DNA from: Trueperella pyogenes
GTDB taxonomy: Bacteria; Actinomycetota; Actinomycetes; Actinomycetales; Actinomycetaceae
Direction of reading: 5' to 3'
Assembly: GCF_900460345.1 (NCBI RefSeq)
Contig: NZ_UHHW01000002.1
Coordinates: forward strand, 1,922,001-1,986,000
Length of the DNA: 64,000 nucleotides
Of the stretch, positions 37,876 through 46,621 are shown in pieces. The position numbers were made by a program, and so were the translations under genes. The notes under the pieces are model-generated. The model saw nothing but the letters and a program-made list of their open reading frames with translations. It was not told the DNA's origin and searched no databases. How positions within the stretch are numbered: position 1 is the first letter of the stretch; each line of letters begins with the position of its first letter.

Positions 37876-40017
37876 ATGACGACGACTCCACAGGCCACGG
37901 CCACTGACTTCACCGATCCGTTCCTTCACCTGGAAGATATCAACGATTCCACCCTGGCATGGGTGACGAAGCATTCTGATCGCACTCTTGGCCAATTTGG
38001 CGGCGAAGCGTTTGCCACCTACCGCGATCAGGTGGCGAAGATCCTCTCTGCCAAGGACAAGCTCGACTTCGGCGCGAAGCACGGCGAATGGATCTACAAC
38101 TTCTATACGGATGGGGACTACCCGCGGGGCTTGTGGCGCCGGGCGAAGATGGCCGATTATGTGGCCAAGGAACAGCAGGATATTGACTGGGAGGTCCTCC
38201 TCGATATCGGCGCGCTCGGTGCGGAAGAAGGCCAGTCGTGGGTGTTTGGCGGTGCGTCTTTGCTTTACCCTTCTTACGACCGCGCTCTGGTCACGCTCTC
38301 TGCGGGCGGCTCGGATTCGAACGTCGTGCGGGAGTTCGACGTGGAATCCAAGCAATTTATCGACGGCGGCTTCGTCAAGCCAGAATCCAAAGGGTCGATG
38401 AGCTGGGTCGATCGGGATACCGTCATTATCGACATGGATTTCGGCCCTGGATCGCTCACTGACTCGGGTTACCCGAACAGTGCGCGGCTCTGGCGGCGCG
38501 GCGAGGATCTTGCCTCGGCTCCCGTCATCATTGAAGGCGATCCCCAAGACGTCCTCGCCGGCGCCTACTATGACTACACGCCGGGTCATGAGCGCATGAT
38601 TGCCTACCGCATGACCGACTTCCGCACCTCGATCACCTACCTTGTCGATCACGACGCCGTCGCAGCCGGTCACGGCGGCAGCACCGCCGGTCTTGAAGCG
38701 GGTGGGAAATTGCCAGAAGCGCTCACTGAAGTCAAGCTACCTCGTTCAGCCGAGTTTGAATTTGTGCGCCACTGGGTGGTCGTGACCTTACGGCATGATT
38801 GGGAGTTGACCGGCCGCACTGTGCCGGCTGGAGCGGTCGTCGTCGTACCAGCGCAAGCGGCGATAGCAGGCCCTGAGCCGGAAGACGTACAGGTGCTGTA
38901 CACGCCCTCGGATACGACCTCCTTCCTGGATCTGGCCGTCCTCGAGTCGGGGATGGTCATGACCATCCTGGACAATGTGAAGTCGCGCCTGCTGTTCTGC
39001 GCAGAGCCGCAAGCCGGCAGCCTCGGTGCGTGGCAAATCACCGAGATCACGCCCAAGGTGGCCGAGTTTGCCACCGTAGACATCGCGCCTGTTGACGCGC
39101 TCGAATCAAACGACGTGTGGATGACTATTGCGGACTTCCTCACCCCCGTCACGTTGTACGTGGGTGAGGTCGAGTCCGGCGAGCTGGCCGTACACAAATT
39201 GCGTTCGGCGCCTGAGCGTTTCGATGCTACCGGTTTGGACATTCGCCAGCTGTGGGCAGAGTCAAAGGACGGAACTGCCGTCCCCTATTTCATCATCGGC
39301 TCGCAGTCCGCACTGGACGGGCAGGCACCCGCCCGGACCCTTCTCGACGGCTACGGCGGATTCGAAATCTCGCTTCTACCGTCATATGTCGCCGCCTACG
39401 GCAAGACATGGCTTGAACGCGGCGGAGTGTACGTGGTGGCAAATATCCGCGGCGGCGGCGAGTTTGGGCCGGCCTGGCATCAGGCTGCGCTCAAGGATAA
39501 GCGCCACAAGGCATACGAGGACTTCGCGGCTGTGGCTGCGGACCTCGTCGAGCGCGGAATCACCACCGTCGATCGGCTCGCCGCGATCGGCGGATCGAAC
39601 GGTGGTTTGCTCATGGGCAACATGTACACCACTTACCCACAGCTTTTCGGGGCGATCGTGTGCATGGTGCCACTGCTGGACATGAAGCGTTTTTCGCACC
39701 TGCTGGCAGGCGCATCCTGGATGGGCGAATACGGGGATCCGGACACGGAGGACTGGGCATTCATGGAACAGTACTCGGCCTATCACAACGTCGGCCTCGA
39801 GCCGCATCCGCCAATTCTGCTCACGACATCCACCCGGGACGACCGCGTCCACCCCGGTCACGCCCGCAAGTTCCATGCTTTACTGGAGGAAATGGGCCAC
39901 GAGACGTGGTTGTACGAAAACACTGAGGGCGGGCACGCGGGCGCAGCCGACATCGAACAGGTCTCTCTCATGCAGGCACTCATCTTCGCCTTCCTTGACG
40001 AGAAGCTGGCAAAGTAG
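37876..40017 (+). CDS. Prolyl oligopeptidase (S9A)
   Basis: A 713-residue S9A peptidase: the propeller domain begins DFTDPFLHLEDINDSTLAWV, and the C-terminal hydrolase domain has the catalytic Ser in IGGSNGGLLMG, the Asp in TRDDRVHPGHARKF and the His in EGGHAGA. NIRGGGEFGPAWHQAALKDK is a family signature. No signal peptide, so cytosolic. It is a separate S9 branch from the peptidase at 12718. It sits between dmsC and a DmsD-like chaperone gene that starts 15 bases after its stop. Confidence 0.92.
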   Translation: MTTTPQATATDFTDPFLHLEDINDSTLAWVTKHSDRTLGQFGGEAFATYRDQVAKILSAKDKLDFGAKHGEWIYNFYTDGDYPRGLWRRAKMADYVAKEQQDIDWEVLLDIGALGAEEGQSWVFGGASLLYPSYDRALVTLSAGGSDSNVVREFDVESKQFIDGGFVKPESKGSMSWVDRDTVIIDMDFGPGSLTDSGYPNSARLWRRGEDLASAPVIIEGDPQDVLAGAYYDYTPGHERMIAYRMTDFRTSITYLVDHDAVAAGHGGSTAGLEAGGKLPEALTEVKLPRSAEFEFVRHWVVVTLRHDWELTGRTVPAGAVVVVPAQAAIAGPEPEDVQVLYTPSDTTSFLDLAVLESGMVMTILDNVKSRLLFCAEPQAGSLGAWQITEITPKVAEFATVDIAPVDALESNDVWMTIADFLTPVTLYVGEVESGELAVHKLRSAPERFDATGLDIRQLWAESKDGTAVPYFIIGSQSALDGQAPARTLLDGYGGFEISLLPSYVAAYGKTWLERGGVYVVANIRGGGEFGPAWHQAALKDKRHKAYEDFAAVAADLVERGITTVDRLAAIGGSNGGLLMGNMYTTYPQLFGAIVCMVPLLDMKRFSHLLAGASWMGEYGDPDTEDWAFMEQYSAYHNVGLEPHPPILLTTSTRDDRVHPGHARKFHALLEEMGHETWLYENTEGGHAGAADIEQVSLMQALIFAFLDEKLAK

Positions 40018-40032
40018 TTAGCAGAAAAGAAC

Positions 40033-40704
40033 ATGATTAACGACAATCGCATTGACGCCCTCGCCGCAGCTTTCATCACCCTCGGTCGCCTCCACCTGGA
40101 CGCTCCAGACGAGGCCACACTCGCCCAACTGCGCACGATGTATCACGAATGGCCGCTAGCTGATCCAGCGCTTGCCGACACTGCGGCAGGCCTGCAGGCG
40201 TGGAACGACTCCTTCGAACGCGCTGAGAGTGTAGACCAGCTACGTGCCGACATCAACGCACTCTATGGGCGAACTGCCACCGCGCTCGTCGCCCCCTTCG
40301 AGTCCGTGCATCGCGGTAAGGACGGACTGGTCTTCGACGAGGAGACGCTGCAGGTTCGCGCCGAATACCGGCAGATTGGGCTCCAGGCACCACATCTGCA
40401 CAAGGAGCCTGATGACCATATCGGTCTCGAATTTGATTTCGTCGCACAAGTCCTCGTCCGGGTGCTTGACGCCCTCGAGGTTGGCGCTCTAACCGACGCG
40501 AACCGCTACCTCGACGTCGTCGGCCGGTTCTACCGTGAGCACCTGGCCTTGTGGGCGCCGCACATGTTGGTGGCCGCACGGGAACAGGCGCAGACGGCGT
40601 TCTACCGTGGGGTACAAGCGCTTTCTCTCGGAGCCCTTGCGGAACTGGAGTTGGAACTCGGGGATATCCACGGATCCGCTGGCGAACCTGACGGCAGCCA
40701 ATAA
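40033..40704 (+). CDS. TorD/DmsD-family molybdoenzyme chaperone
   Basis: A 223-residue, mostly helical protein with TorD/DmsD features: PFESVHRG (P.ESV motif, about residue 90), EPDDHIGLEFDFVAQVL (about residue 137) and a helix FYREHLALWAP. These chaperones bind the Tat signal of DmsA-like enzymes during cofactor loading. The gene is not next to dmsABC but follows the prolyl oligopeptidase by 15 bases, so its expression may be linked to that gene. The client is most likely the DmsA encoded about 4 kb upstream. Confidence 0.85.
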   Translation: MINDNRIDALAAAFITLGRLHLDAPDEATLAQLRTMYHEWPLADPALADTAAGLQAWNDSFERAESVDQLRADINALYGRTATALVAPFESVHRGKDGLVFDEETLQVRAEYRQIGLQAPHLHKEPDDHIGLEFDFVAQVLVRVLDALEVGALTDANRYLDVVGRFYREHLALWAPHMLVAAREQAQTAFYRGVQALSLGALAELELELGDIHGSAGEPDGSQ

Positions 40705-40731
40705 CAGCACCGAGTCTGGAGTATAGATACG

Positions 40732-41571
40732 GTGAACGACGCAACCCGCCTCCTCCTGATCACCGGCCTCGGACTCGCGGCCATGATTGGCGCTATCCTC
40801 GGCCTGCAAAGGTCGGTGGGGTTGCGTGTTGGCCTGCAGCCCATGGTCGCGGCTCTGCGCGCCGTCATCCAGCTCGCCGGCCTGGCGCTCATCCTCCAAG
40901 GGGTGTTCACCTATCCGTGGCTGGCCGTGGCCATGCTAGCGGTCATGATGACGGTGGCGTCCCTGACCTCGGGAAGACGCCTGAAAATCCTGCCCTATGG
41001 CACACGTGCGGCAGCCGTGGGGATCGTGGCGGCAGCGTCTGCCACCATTGCAATCATCTTTGTGCTCCAGTTGATGCCGCTCACCGTCTCAAACTTCATC
41101 GCCATTGGCGGCATCATCACGGGAAATTCCATGTCGGCCGCCACGCTCACCGGCCGTCGTTTCCTCGCCAGTTCGCAAACTCAACGCGGCGAGATTGAGG
41201 CCTGGTTCGCCCTCGGCGCTCGCCCGCGGCGCGCGTTTGCGCAGGTTAGCCGCACGGCCATCGAGGAGATGTTGCTGCCGACGATCGACCAGACGAAGTC
41301 CACCGGCCTGGTCACCATGCCGGGAGCATTCGTGGGCGCACTCATTGGCGGTGCCTCACCCGTTGAGGCTGCGCGGTTCCAGGTAGTAGTTCTTGTGGCC
41401 ATCATGCTCGCGCAAACCATCTGCGGAATTATCGTCACGCGAATCCTGTCCCGCGCCACCGTCGTCGTTTCTGAGCAGGGCTCGGTTGCAGGCGCGGATG
41501 AGACTTCTCCAGATGCGCAGGCCGATCTGGAAAGCCGTGCCCGCAGACACACCGCGAAAGAGTCGACATAG
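40732..41571 (+). CDS. FetB-like (UPF0014) ABC transporter permease
   Basis: A 279-residue membrane protein with a GTG start and about seven hydrophobic helices. The family signature is clear in IAIGGIITGNSMSAATLTGRR and TIDQTKSTGLVTMPGAFVGAL. FetB proteins pair with the ATPase FetA and are implicated in iron export and oxidative-stress resistance. No fetA-like ATPase gene is adjacent, so the partner must lie elsewhere or be absent. A polar tail of about 45 residues ends the protein. Confidence 0.88.
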   Translation: MNDATRLLLITGLGLAAMIGAILGLQRSVGLRVGLQPMVAALRAVIQLAGLALILQGVFTYPWLAVAMLAVMMTVASLTSGRRLKILPYGTRAAAVGIVAAASATIAIIFVLQLMPLTVSNFIAIGGIITGNSMSAATLTGRRFLASSQTQRGEIEAWFALGARPRRAFAQVSRTAIEEMLLPTIDQTKSTGLVTMPGAFVGALIGGASPVEAARFQVVVLVAIMLAQTICGIIVTRILSRATVVVSEQGSVAGADETSPDAQADLESRARRHTAKEST

Positions 41572-41619
41572 TTATCCACGCCTGCTGATTTTCCTGCACA
41601 ATCGTGCAAAAATGGGGAT

Positions 41620-42558
41620 ATGGGTGAAATCATTGGCGTTGATGTAGGCGGCACAAAGATCGCCGCCGGACGAGTAGACGAGCTGGGCAATATCCTGAAA
41701 ATGGCCCGCAAACCGACGGACACGCGCACGGCGGACGCCGTGGTCGAGACGATCCTGGATGTCATTGCGGAGCTTGGAACTGACGGCGTCGAGGCCGTGG
41801 GTATTGGCGCAGCAGGTTTCATTAATGCTGATCGTTCCACCGTCACTTTCGCCCCTAATCTGAACTGGCGCAACCAGCCTCTCGGGCAGCGCGTGGCAGA
41901 GGCGACTGGCCTGCATGCCGTCGTCGAGAACGATGCTAATGCCGCGGCGTGGGGAGAATTCCGCTTCGGGGCAGCGCGTGAATACAATTCGGCCGCAGTC
42001 ATCACGGTGGGCACCGGCATTGGCGGTGGCATCATCGTTGACGGGAAGCTGCTACGTGGCGCCAGCGGGTTTGCTGGCGAAATCGGGCACATCAACATGG
42101 TCGAAGGAGGCATCCCATGCGGCTGTGGCCTGCGCGGATGCTGGGAAGTGTACTCCTCGGGCGGGGCACTTCTGCGGGCCGCCCGCAAGATCGCCAGGCA
42201 AGACCGCGAGCGCTCTGCCGGCATGCTCGATTTGGCTGGTGGAGATCCCGAGGCGATCACCGGGCTCATGATCACCCAGGCCGCACAAAACGGTTGCAAG
42301 GGTGCGAACGACGCCTTCGCCGAGGTAGGCAAGTGGCTGGGACAGGGCATGGCCGACCTCGCCGCGCTCCTCGACCCGGAGGCTTTCGTCCTCGCCGGTG
42401 GCGTCTCCGAAGCAGGCGAGGTGTTGTTGCGCCCCGCACGCGCCGCCTTCCTCGAGCGCGTCACAGCGCGCGACTTCCGCCCTGAACCTCCGGTTGTGCT
42501 CGCCTCCCTCGGCAACGACGCCGGCATCATCGGCGCCGCGGACCTCGCCCGCGAGTAG
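41620..42558 (+). CDS. ROK-family sugar kinase (glucokinase-like)
   Basis: A 312-residue ROK kinase: the ATP-binding DVGGTKIAAGRVDELG begins at residue 8, NDANAAAWGEFRFGA carries the catalytic Asp, TVGTGIGGGII is the phosphate loop, and EIGHINM plus CGCGLRGCWEVYSSG give the ROK zinc site. It most closely fits actinobacterial glucokinases. It is a single gene followed by a hairpin. Confidence 0.9.
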   Translation: MGEIIGVDVGGTKIAAGRVDELGNILKMARKPTDTRTADAVVETILDVIAELGTDGVEAVGIGAAGFINADRSTVTFAPNLNWRNQPLGQRVAEATGLHAVVENDANAAAWGEFRFGAAREYNSAAVITVGTGIGGGIIVDGKLLRGASGFAGEIGHINMVEGGIPCGCGLRGCWEVYSSGGALLRAARKIARQDRERSAGMLDLAGGDPEAITGLMITQAAQNGCKGANDAFAEVGKWLGQGMADLAALLDPEAFVLAGGVSEAGEVLLRPARAAFLERVTARDFRPEPPVVLASLGNDAGIIGAADLARE

Positions 42559-42919
42559 CACCGGCTCAATCCGTTCCGGGCTACCACTGCTTGTAGTAGC
42601 CCGGGTTGCGTCTCTGCAGGGATTTGGGGGCAGTAGTTGGACCAGATCGGCAGGGCTTGCCGGTTTTGGGGTGCACCGGTGTCAATGATCTGGCATTGCG
42701 GACCCTCGGGTGGGAAATCAGGCAGCACGGAGGCTATCAGGCTTATCTGCCCGGCTAGCCCGGTTGCGCCCGCTCAAACCCCGAACACCGAGCAGAAAGC
42801 TAGACGACTACACCATTACCGGGTACTTGGCTCTTGTTCACCCTCTGGTTCTGACATCCAGACAAGAGAATTTTGTCGGAGGCGCTGGATATGCTTATTT
42901 CACAGCGAAGGGAGTCGAC
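42559..42919 (+). other. Gene-free stretch with a hairpin after the ROK gene
   Basis: This 361-base gap contains CCGGGCTAC (42576-42584) paired with GTAGCCCGG (42596-42604), likely the ROK terminator. The rest shows no convincing gene. It marks the left edge of the accessory region, and a weak promoter-like TATGCT occurs near 42890 ahead of the GIY-YIG gene. Confidence 0.5.
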
Positions 42920-43819
42920 ATGGCCAATCCGAAAACAGTTCAGCTGTTCCTCATAGACGGCACCGCACGCGGCCCGCTGAAAGCCACAATCAGCAATTGG
43001 ACGGGCATCACCTATCTCATCCCTCGCACCGAAATTGACGCGCTCAAGGATCGCCCAGATCTAAACCAGACCGGCGTCTACCTTCTGTTTGGAACTGATG
43101 ACGACGACGTCGTGAAGGTCTACATCGGCCAGGCTCGCGAACGGAAGAATCGCGCCGGAGTGCTCGGGCGTATCGCCGAACATATCGGCGAAGAAAAGCG
43201 CGACTATTGGACGCATGCCGTGGCATTCGTAACTTCGAACAATTCCTTCGGGCCTACGGAAATCAGTTACCTAGAAAATCAGTTCACCAATCTTGCGCGG
43301 CGAGCAGATCGCTTCGAGGTCACCAACGGCAACGAGCCCTCTCCGGGAACCGTTACGGAGGAGAAAAAAGCAGAGCTTGACGAATTCATCAAGTACGCAC
43401 GTCTAGTCATCGGAGCTCTCGGCTACAAAGTCTTCGATCCTGTCGATGACACGAAATCCGCACCCCACCCCGCAGAAGACGCCGAGCCGATCCTTCGTTT
43501 GAGCCGATATGGTTTGCAAGCCAGTGGTAGGCAGAGTACGGACGGGTTCGTGGTGCTTGCTGGCTCTCAGCTACGCCCGATTGAGAACTTCAACCCGTCT
43601 TCCCCGAAGTCTGCATTGCAGAACCGCGAAAGGTTTGCAAGCAAGATCTCAGGCAACACCCTCATGTCCGACGTCCTCCTCGGCTCCCCCTCCGGGGCAG
43701 CCTCCTTCGTCTACGGCGCCAGCGCCAATGGGTTGACGGAGTGGAAAACCGACGACGGCGTGACGCTCGCACAGCTTGAACGCGGCCACACCCAAAACTC
43801 GCAATTAAGAAAACAATGA
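42920..43819 (+). CDS. GIY-YIG nuclease-domain protein
   Basis: A 299-residue protein. Residues about 45-130 form a GIY-YIG-like nuclease domain: GVYLLFG, then KVYIGQARER, and GRIAEHIGEEKRDYWT, with a candidate catalytic Arg and later Glu (EISYLENQF). The rest is unrecognised; the C-terminus is polar and carries LPRS-free, DUF4357-like features only weakly. The ATG at 42920 follows AGGGAG; an open extension upstream to 42710 lacks any family likeness. Its stop overlaps an ATG in ATGA (43816), so it once had a downstream partner, now cut short. Confidence 0.75.
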   Translation: MANPKTVQLFLIDGTARGPLKATISNWTGITYLIPRTEIDALKDRPDLNQTGVYLLFGTDDDDVVKVYIGQARERKNRAGVLGRIAEHIGEEKRDYWTHAVAFVTSNNSFGPTEISYLENQFTNLARRADRFEVTNGNEPSPGTVTEEKKAELDEFIKYARLVIGALGYKVFDPVDDTKSAPHPAEDAEPILRLSRYGLQASGRQSTDGFVVLAGSQLRPIENFNPSSPKSALQNRERFASKISGNTLMSDVLLGSPSGAASFVYGASANGLTEWKTDDGVTLAQLERGHTQNSQLRKQ

Positions 43820-43836
43820 GAGAGAACGGAAGCATA

Positions 43837-43968
43837 ATGTCACAAGAGACCAAGCTGTTCTTCGCAGATGGAGTACCTAAGTTGCTCTCTCAAGGAATGA
43901 GAATCCGCTTCACGGCCGGACGCGGGACTATCTTCTTATGCGTGTCAGTGGCGTTTTTGCTTTGGTAG
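43837..43968 (+). pseudogene. Truncated partner gene downstream of the GIY-YIG gene
   Basis: A short frame of 43 codons (MSQETKLFFADGVPKLLSQG then MRIRFTAGRG) with a GGAAGC site upstream; an ATG at 43816 overlapping the previous stop could add seven residues. The first 23 residues look like the beginning of a real protein. The tail beyond about 43915 overlaps sequence belonging to the IS256-like debris, so the gene appears cut by the element. Function unknown. Confidence 0.4.
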
Positions 43969-44290
43969 GTAGCAGAACGTGTTAGGGATAAGACGCACAA
44001 GGTCAGTGGCCCACGGCCATACTGTTTTGGCCGCCTGGGGCAGCCCTTTAAGGGCTCACATACGGGGAAGAATGTGTCGGTGATGCCGCTGTTTTTCACG
44101 TCAGTGAGCATAGCGAGCCGGTATGTAGATCCTTCGAATCGCTGGCCCAGGCCGTCGTCGATGCCCGCGCGTCGTGCCTCTGGCTCAGCACCAACTTGAT
44201 GCCGCCGTCAAACGCGCCTGCAGGCTTAAGCTCGGCTGCCCCGCACACAGATCGTCGCACACCTCTTCGAACTCTATAACACGGTAGCAT
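43955..44290 (-). mobile_element. IS256-family transposase remnant
   Basis: The minus strand keeps mutator-type (IS256) transposase text: AMLTDVKNSGITDTFFPVC and EPLKG match the family segment AVLTDLKNRGVKDIFFAVCDGLKG. A shifted frame then gives KTVWPWATDLVRLIPNTF, matching VWPxTTVQTCIVHLIRNTF, and ends at a stop. Only about 80 residues of a roughly 400-residue transposase are recognisable. The boundaries upstream of 44110 are uncertain and no terminal repeats are seen. Confidence 0.7.
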
Positions 44291-44334
44291 GAACGCTCAC
44301 GCTTGTGAGTTCATTCGCATATCTGGAATGTCTT

Positions 44335-44946
44335 CTAGGGATGAAGAATCGGAAGCCAGCCGTCTCGGCCTGCGCTTTTTCCCGCAGTAACGACAAGAGC
44401 ATGGAAAGTGGCAAGTTCCGCTACACTGAATCCTTCTTCACCTATCGTGGTTTCATGAAGAATGCGCGTCGATTCGTAGTCGCGCCCTACCTTAAGCCCA
44501 AGTGCCGTCAGCATTCTGCGAGCATAAGTATCGAAGATAAACAGGGGACGCTCGAAGACGTACAGCAGGATAACATCAGCAGTCTCCGGGCCAACGCCGT
44601 GTGTTTCCAGCAAGCTAATCCGCAGGTCACCTGTATCCACGAGCTTGGCAGAAGACGATTGCCGGAGGTACCAGGAGGCCAGGTCTCTAATAGTTTGTGC
44701 CTTGCGAGCATATGAGCCTGCTGGCCGGATAGAGGCCATCAAGTCTTCTAGTGGGATGGACAGAATCTTGTCTGGATCAAAAGAGGTGACTGCCTCAAGA
44801 TTCACCAGAGCGCGTTCCACATTGCCCCAGGACGTATTCTGCGTCAGGACCGCGCCAACAATTATTTCGAAGGCGCTTTCAGCTGGCCACCAATCCTCAA
44901 CTGAGAATAGTTGATCGAGCCGGTCATAAACGTCACGGAAACTCAC
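44335..44946 (-). CDS. Endonuclease III-like HhH-GPD DNA glycosylase (MagIII-like)
   Basis: A 203-residue HhH-GPD protein: EIIVGAVLTQNTSWGNVERA near residue 27, the helix-hairpin-helix with LLETHGVGPETADVILLYVF and the catalytic-Asp strand FIFDTYARRML. The four C-terminal cysteines of the EndoIII iron-sulfur cluster are absent, and the hairpin lacks the catalytic Lys of EndoIII (GVGPETAD), which is the pattern of MagIII-type 3-methyladenine glycosylases. It probably removes alkylated bases. It lies between the IS debris and the ATPase cassette. Confidence 0.8.
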   Translation of the reverse strand: MSFRDVYDRLDQLFSVEDWWPAESAFEIIVGAVLTQNTSWGNVERALVNLEAVTSFDPDKILSIPLEDLMASIRPAGSYARKAQTIRDLASWYLRQSSSAKLVDTGDLRISLLETHGVGPETADVILLYVFERPLFIFDTYARRMLTALGLKVGRDYESTRILHETTIGEEGFSVAELATFHALVVTAGKSAGRDGWLPILHP

Positions 44947-45123
44947 AGACTTATCCTACCGAGAATCAGCCCCTGCCTCTTGCCTCGACGGCAAGCCCGG
45001 CAGTCATCGTGATCTTTCGAATGGATTTAGACGTGTGTTTCGAAAACGTATCGCAATGGCCGCCCACTATAAAGGCTCACCACCCACGACACCAGATACA
45101 CCGCGCTAATGGACACAACCCGC
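44947..45123. other. Gene-free spacer upstream of the first 72-bp repeat
   Basis: The gap between the glycosylase start and the repeat at 45124 shows no gene or structured element. Together with the repeat and palindrome that follow it makes a 442-base non-coding stretch. Confidence 0.5.
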
Positions 45124-45278
45124 CTGTGAGTACTTAACTCCAGCTGTCAGTACTCAAAACGCCGTTCTTGGGGACGAGAAACGGCGCAAGGTACTGACAA
45201 CCGATGGCTCTCGAGCCAACCGTATCGAAAACCAACAAAACCGCAAAAGCGCCGAAGATCAAAGACGGGCTGCAAATT
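45124..45278. repeat. Direct repeat A1: palindromic element plus duplicated mobA 3' end
   Basis: Bases 45129-45200 are a copy of the 72-bp palindromic family (TGTCAGTAC ... GTACTGACA outer arms, CGCCGTT ... AACGGCG inner arms). The similarity to 46622-46798 continues through CGAGCCAACCGTATCGAAAA to a sequence encoding, on the minus strand, A-A-R-L-stop, the last codons of mobA with two base differences. It is a partial duplicate of the region at the mobA 3' end. Confidence 0.88.
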
Positions 45279-45310
45279 CTGGGGGGCACAGCGGCATCGT
45301 TAAGAGAGAT

Positions 45311-45371
45311 ATTTTATGAAGTTATGGCCATTTTATCTGCATCTGATAAAATGGCCATAACTTCATAAAAT
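45311..45371. repeat. Perfect 27-bp-arm palindrome before the AAA ATPase gene
   Basis: ATTTTATGAAGTTATGGCCA (45311-45330) and the next seven bases pair perfectly with 45345-45371 around the 7-base loop TGCATCT. It ends 17 bases before the ATPase start, where it would overlap promoter or leader. It is AT-rich, unlike the surroundings. Confidence 0.92.
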
Positions 45372-45388
45372 TTTGCTAAGGTCTCACC

Positions 45389-46603
45389 ATGGAGCAGATC
45401 ACCGACCCTTATACACCTAATGCTGGAGCCAAGCCACCAGTGCTTGCAGGACGCGAAGACCAAATGAAAGACTTCGAGCTCCTCCTCGCCAAGACGATGA
45501 AAGGGCGCCCTGCACGGTCAATGATCATCACCGGTCTAAGGGGCGTTGGGAAAACAGTTTTGCTCAGTGCATTTCGTGACCGCGCGGAAAATGCTCAATG
45601 GGTCACGGTCGAATTAGAAGCTTCAAAGTACGACGAGACGCTCTTTCGTAGGCAAATTTACTCGAAGTTACGTATTGCATTACTGCGGATTTCCCCGCGA
45701 GCAAAGTGGGATTCTCACCTGAATAGAGCCGCTCAATTTCTCAGCTCCTTCTCGCTCACTTTCGACCCGGAAGGCGCCTTGAGCGCCGGCTTCGATATTG
45801 GCGACACCCGAGGACTGGCCGACTCTCAGATCCTTAACCATGACCTCACTGAGCTTTTTCTGAGCTTAGGCCAGGCAGCGAAGGCCCACAACAAGGGTGT
45901 CGTCCTTCTTATCGACGAAATTCAATTCCTTGAGAGAAATCAGCTCGAGGCACTGATTATGGCAATCCATAAAACGGTCCAACGAGCACTGCCTATCACA
46001 GTCGTCGGAGCTGGTTTGCCTCAAATTGCAGAATTGGCTGGCGATGCAAAGTCCTATGCCGAACGCCTCTTCATCTTTCCACGAGTAGATTCACTGACCC
46101 CAGAAGACACAAAGATAGCCTTCGCCGACCCTGCACAAGATGAAGGCGTCTATTGGGAAGAATCAGCTTTAGAAAGGGCGATTGAAGCAACTGACGGATA
46201 CCCTTACTTCATTCAGGAACTCGGCTCAGCTGTGTGGAAAGTTGCGGAAAAGTCGCCGATCACTGCGGAAGATGTTGAGCATTCGATCGATTTGTTCGAA
46301 GCTGGACTAGATGAATCCTTCTTTCGCGTCCGCCTCGATCGTGCTACCTCTTTACAAGCAGCATATCTTCGTGCGATGGCGGAGCTCGGACCCGGCCCCC
46401 AAAAGGCTAATGCTGTCGCAGAAGTAATGGGCAGAGATTCTAAGAGTCTTGGCCCGACCCGCTCAGAGCTCATCAACATGGGCCTGCTCTATACCCCCAT
46501 GCACGGCTACGCTGAGTTCACTGTTCCGCATTTTGATCGTTTTATGAAACGTGAGATGCCTAAAGTTGTCATTCCCGAAAAGCGCGCCCGAAAAAAGAGA
46601 TAG
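45389..46603 (+). CDS. Stand-alone AAA ATPase with C-terminal winged-helix region
   Basis: A 404-residue P-loop ATPase of the ATPase_2/AAA_16 (Orc/Cdc6-like) group. Walker A is ITGLRGVGKTVLL (about residue 50), Walker B VVLLIDEIQFL (about residue 172), with GAGLPQIA as sensor-1 region and GYPYFIQELG as sensor 2. The C-terminal 100 residues resemble a winged helix (KANAVAEVMGRDSKSLGPTR) and end with a basic KRARKKR tail. Base composition is lower in G+C than the neighbours. It sits alone behind a large palindrome and between direct repeats carrying the mobA 3' end, so it is probably a mobile single-gene cassette. Biological role unknown. Confidence 0.85.
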   Translation: MEQITDPYTPNAGAKPPVLAGREDQMKDFELLLAKTMKGRPARSMIITGLRGVGKTVLLSAFRDRAENAQWVTVELEASKYDETLFRRQIYSKLRIALLRISPRAKWDSHLNRAAQFLSSFSLTFDPEGALSAGFDIGDTRGLADSQILNHDLTELFLSLGQAAKAHNKGVVLLIDEIQFLERNQLEALIMAIHKTVQRALPITVVGAGLPQIAELAGDAKSYAERLFIFPRVDSLTPEDTKIAFADPAQDEGVYWEESALERAIEATDGYPYFIQELGSAVWKVAEKSPITAEDVEHSIDLFEAGLDESFFRVRLDRATSLQAAYLRAMAELGPGPQKANAVAEVMGRDSKSLGPTRSELINMGLLYTPMHGYAEFTVPHFDRFMKREMPKVVIPEKRARKKR

Positions 46604-46621
46604 CTTGACCCCTTAGCCCAG

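Noticed and set aside
41181..42728. A 515-codon minus-strand frame spanning the FetB-like and ROK genes
   Set aside because: It covers two well-supported plus-strand genes and has low-complexity Ser/Ala/Pro-rich translation.
42710..42919. N-terminal extension of the GIY-YIG protein
   Set aside because: The added residues are unlike the family, and a good ribosome-binding site precedes the ATG at 42920.
45311..45371. Possible loxP-like recombination site, since ATAACTTCATAAAA resembles the loxP arm
   Set aside because: loxP arms are 13 bp with an 8-bp spacer; here the arms are 27 bp with a different spacer and no Cre-type recombinase is nearby. The likeness is short and probably chance.
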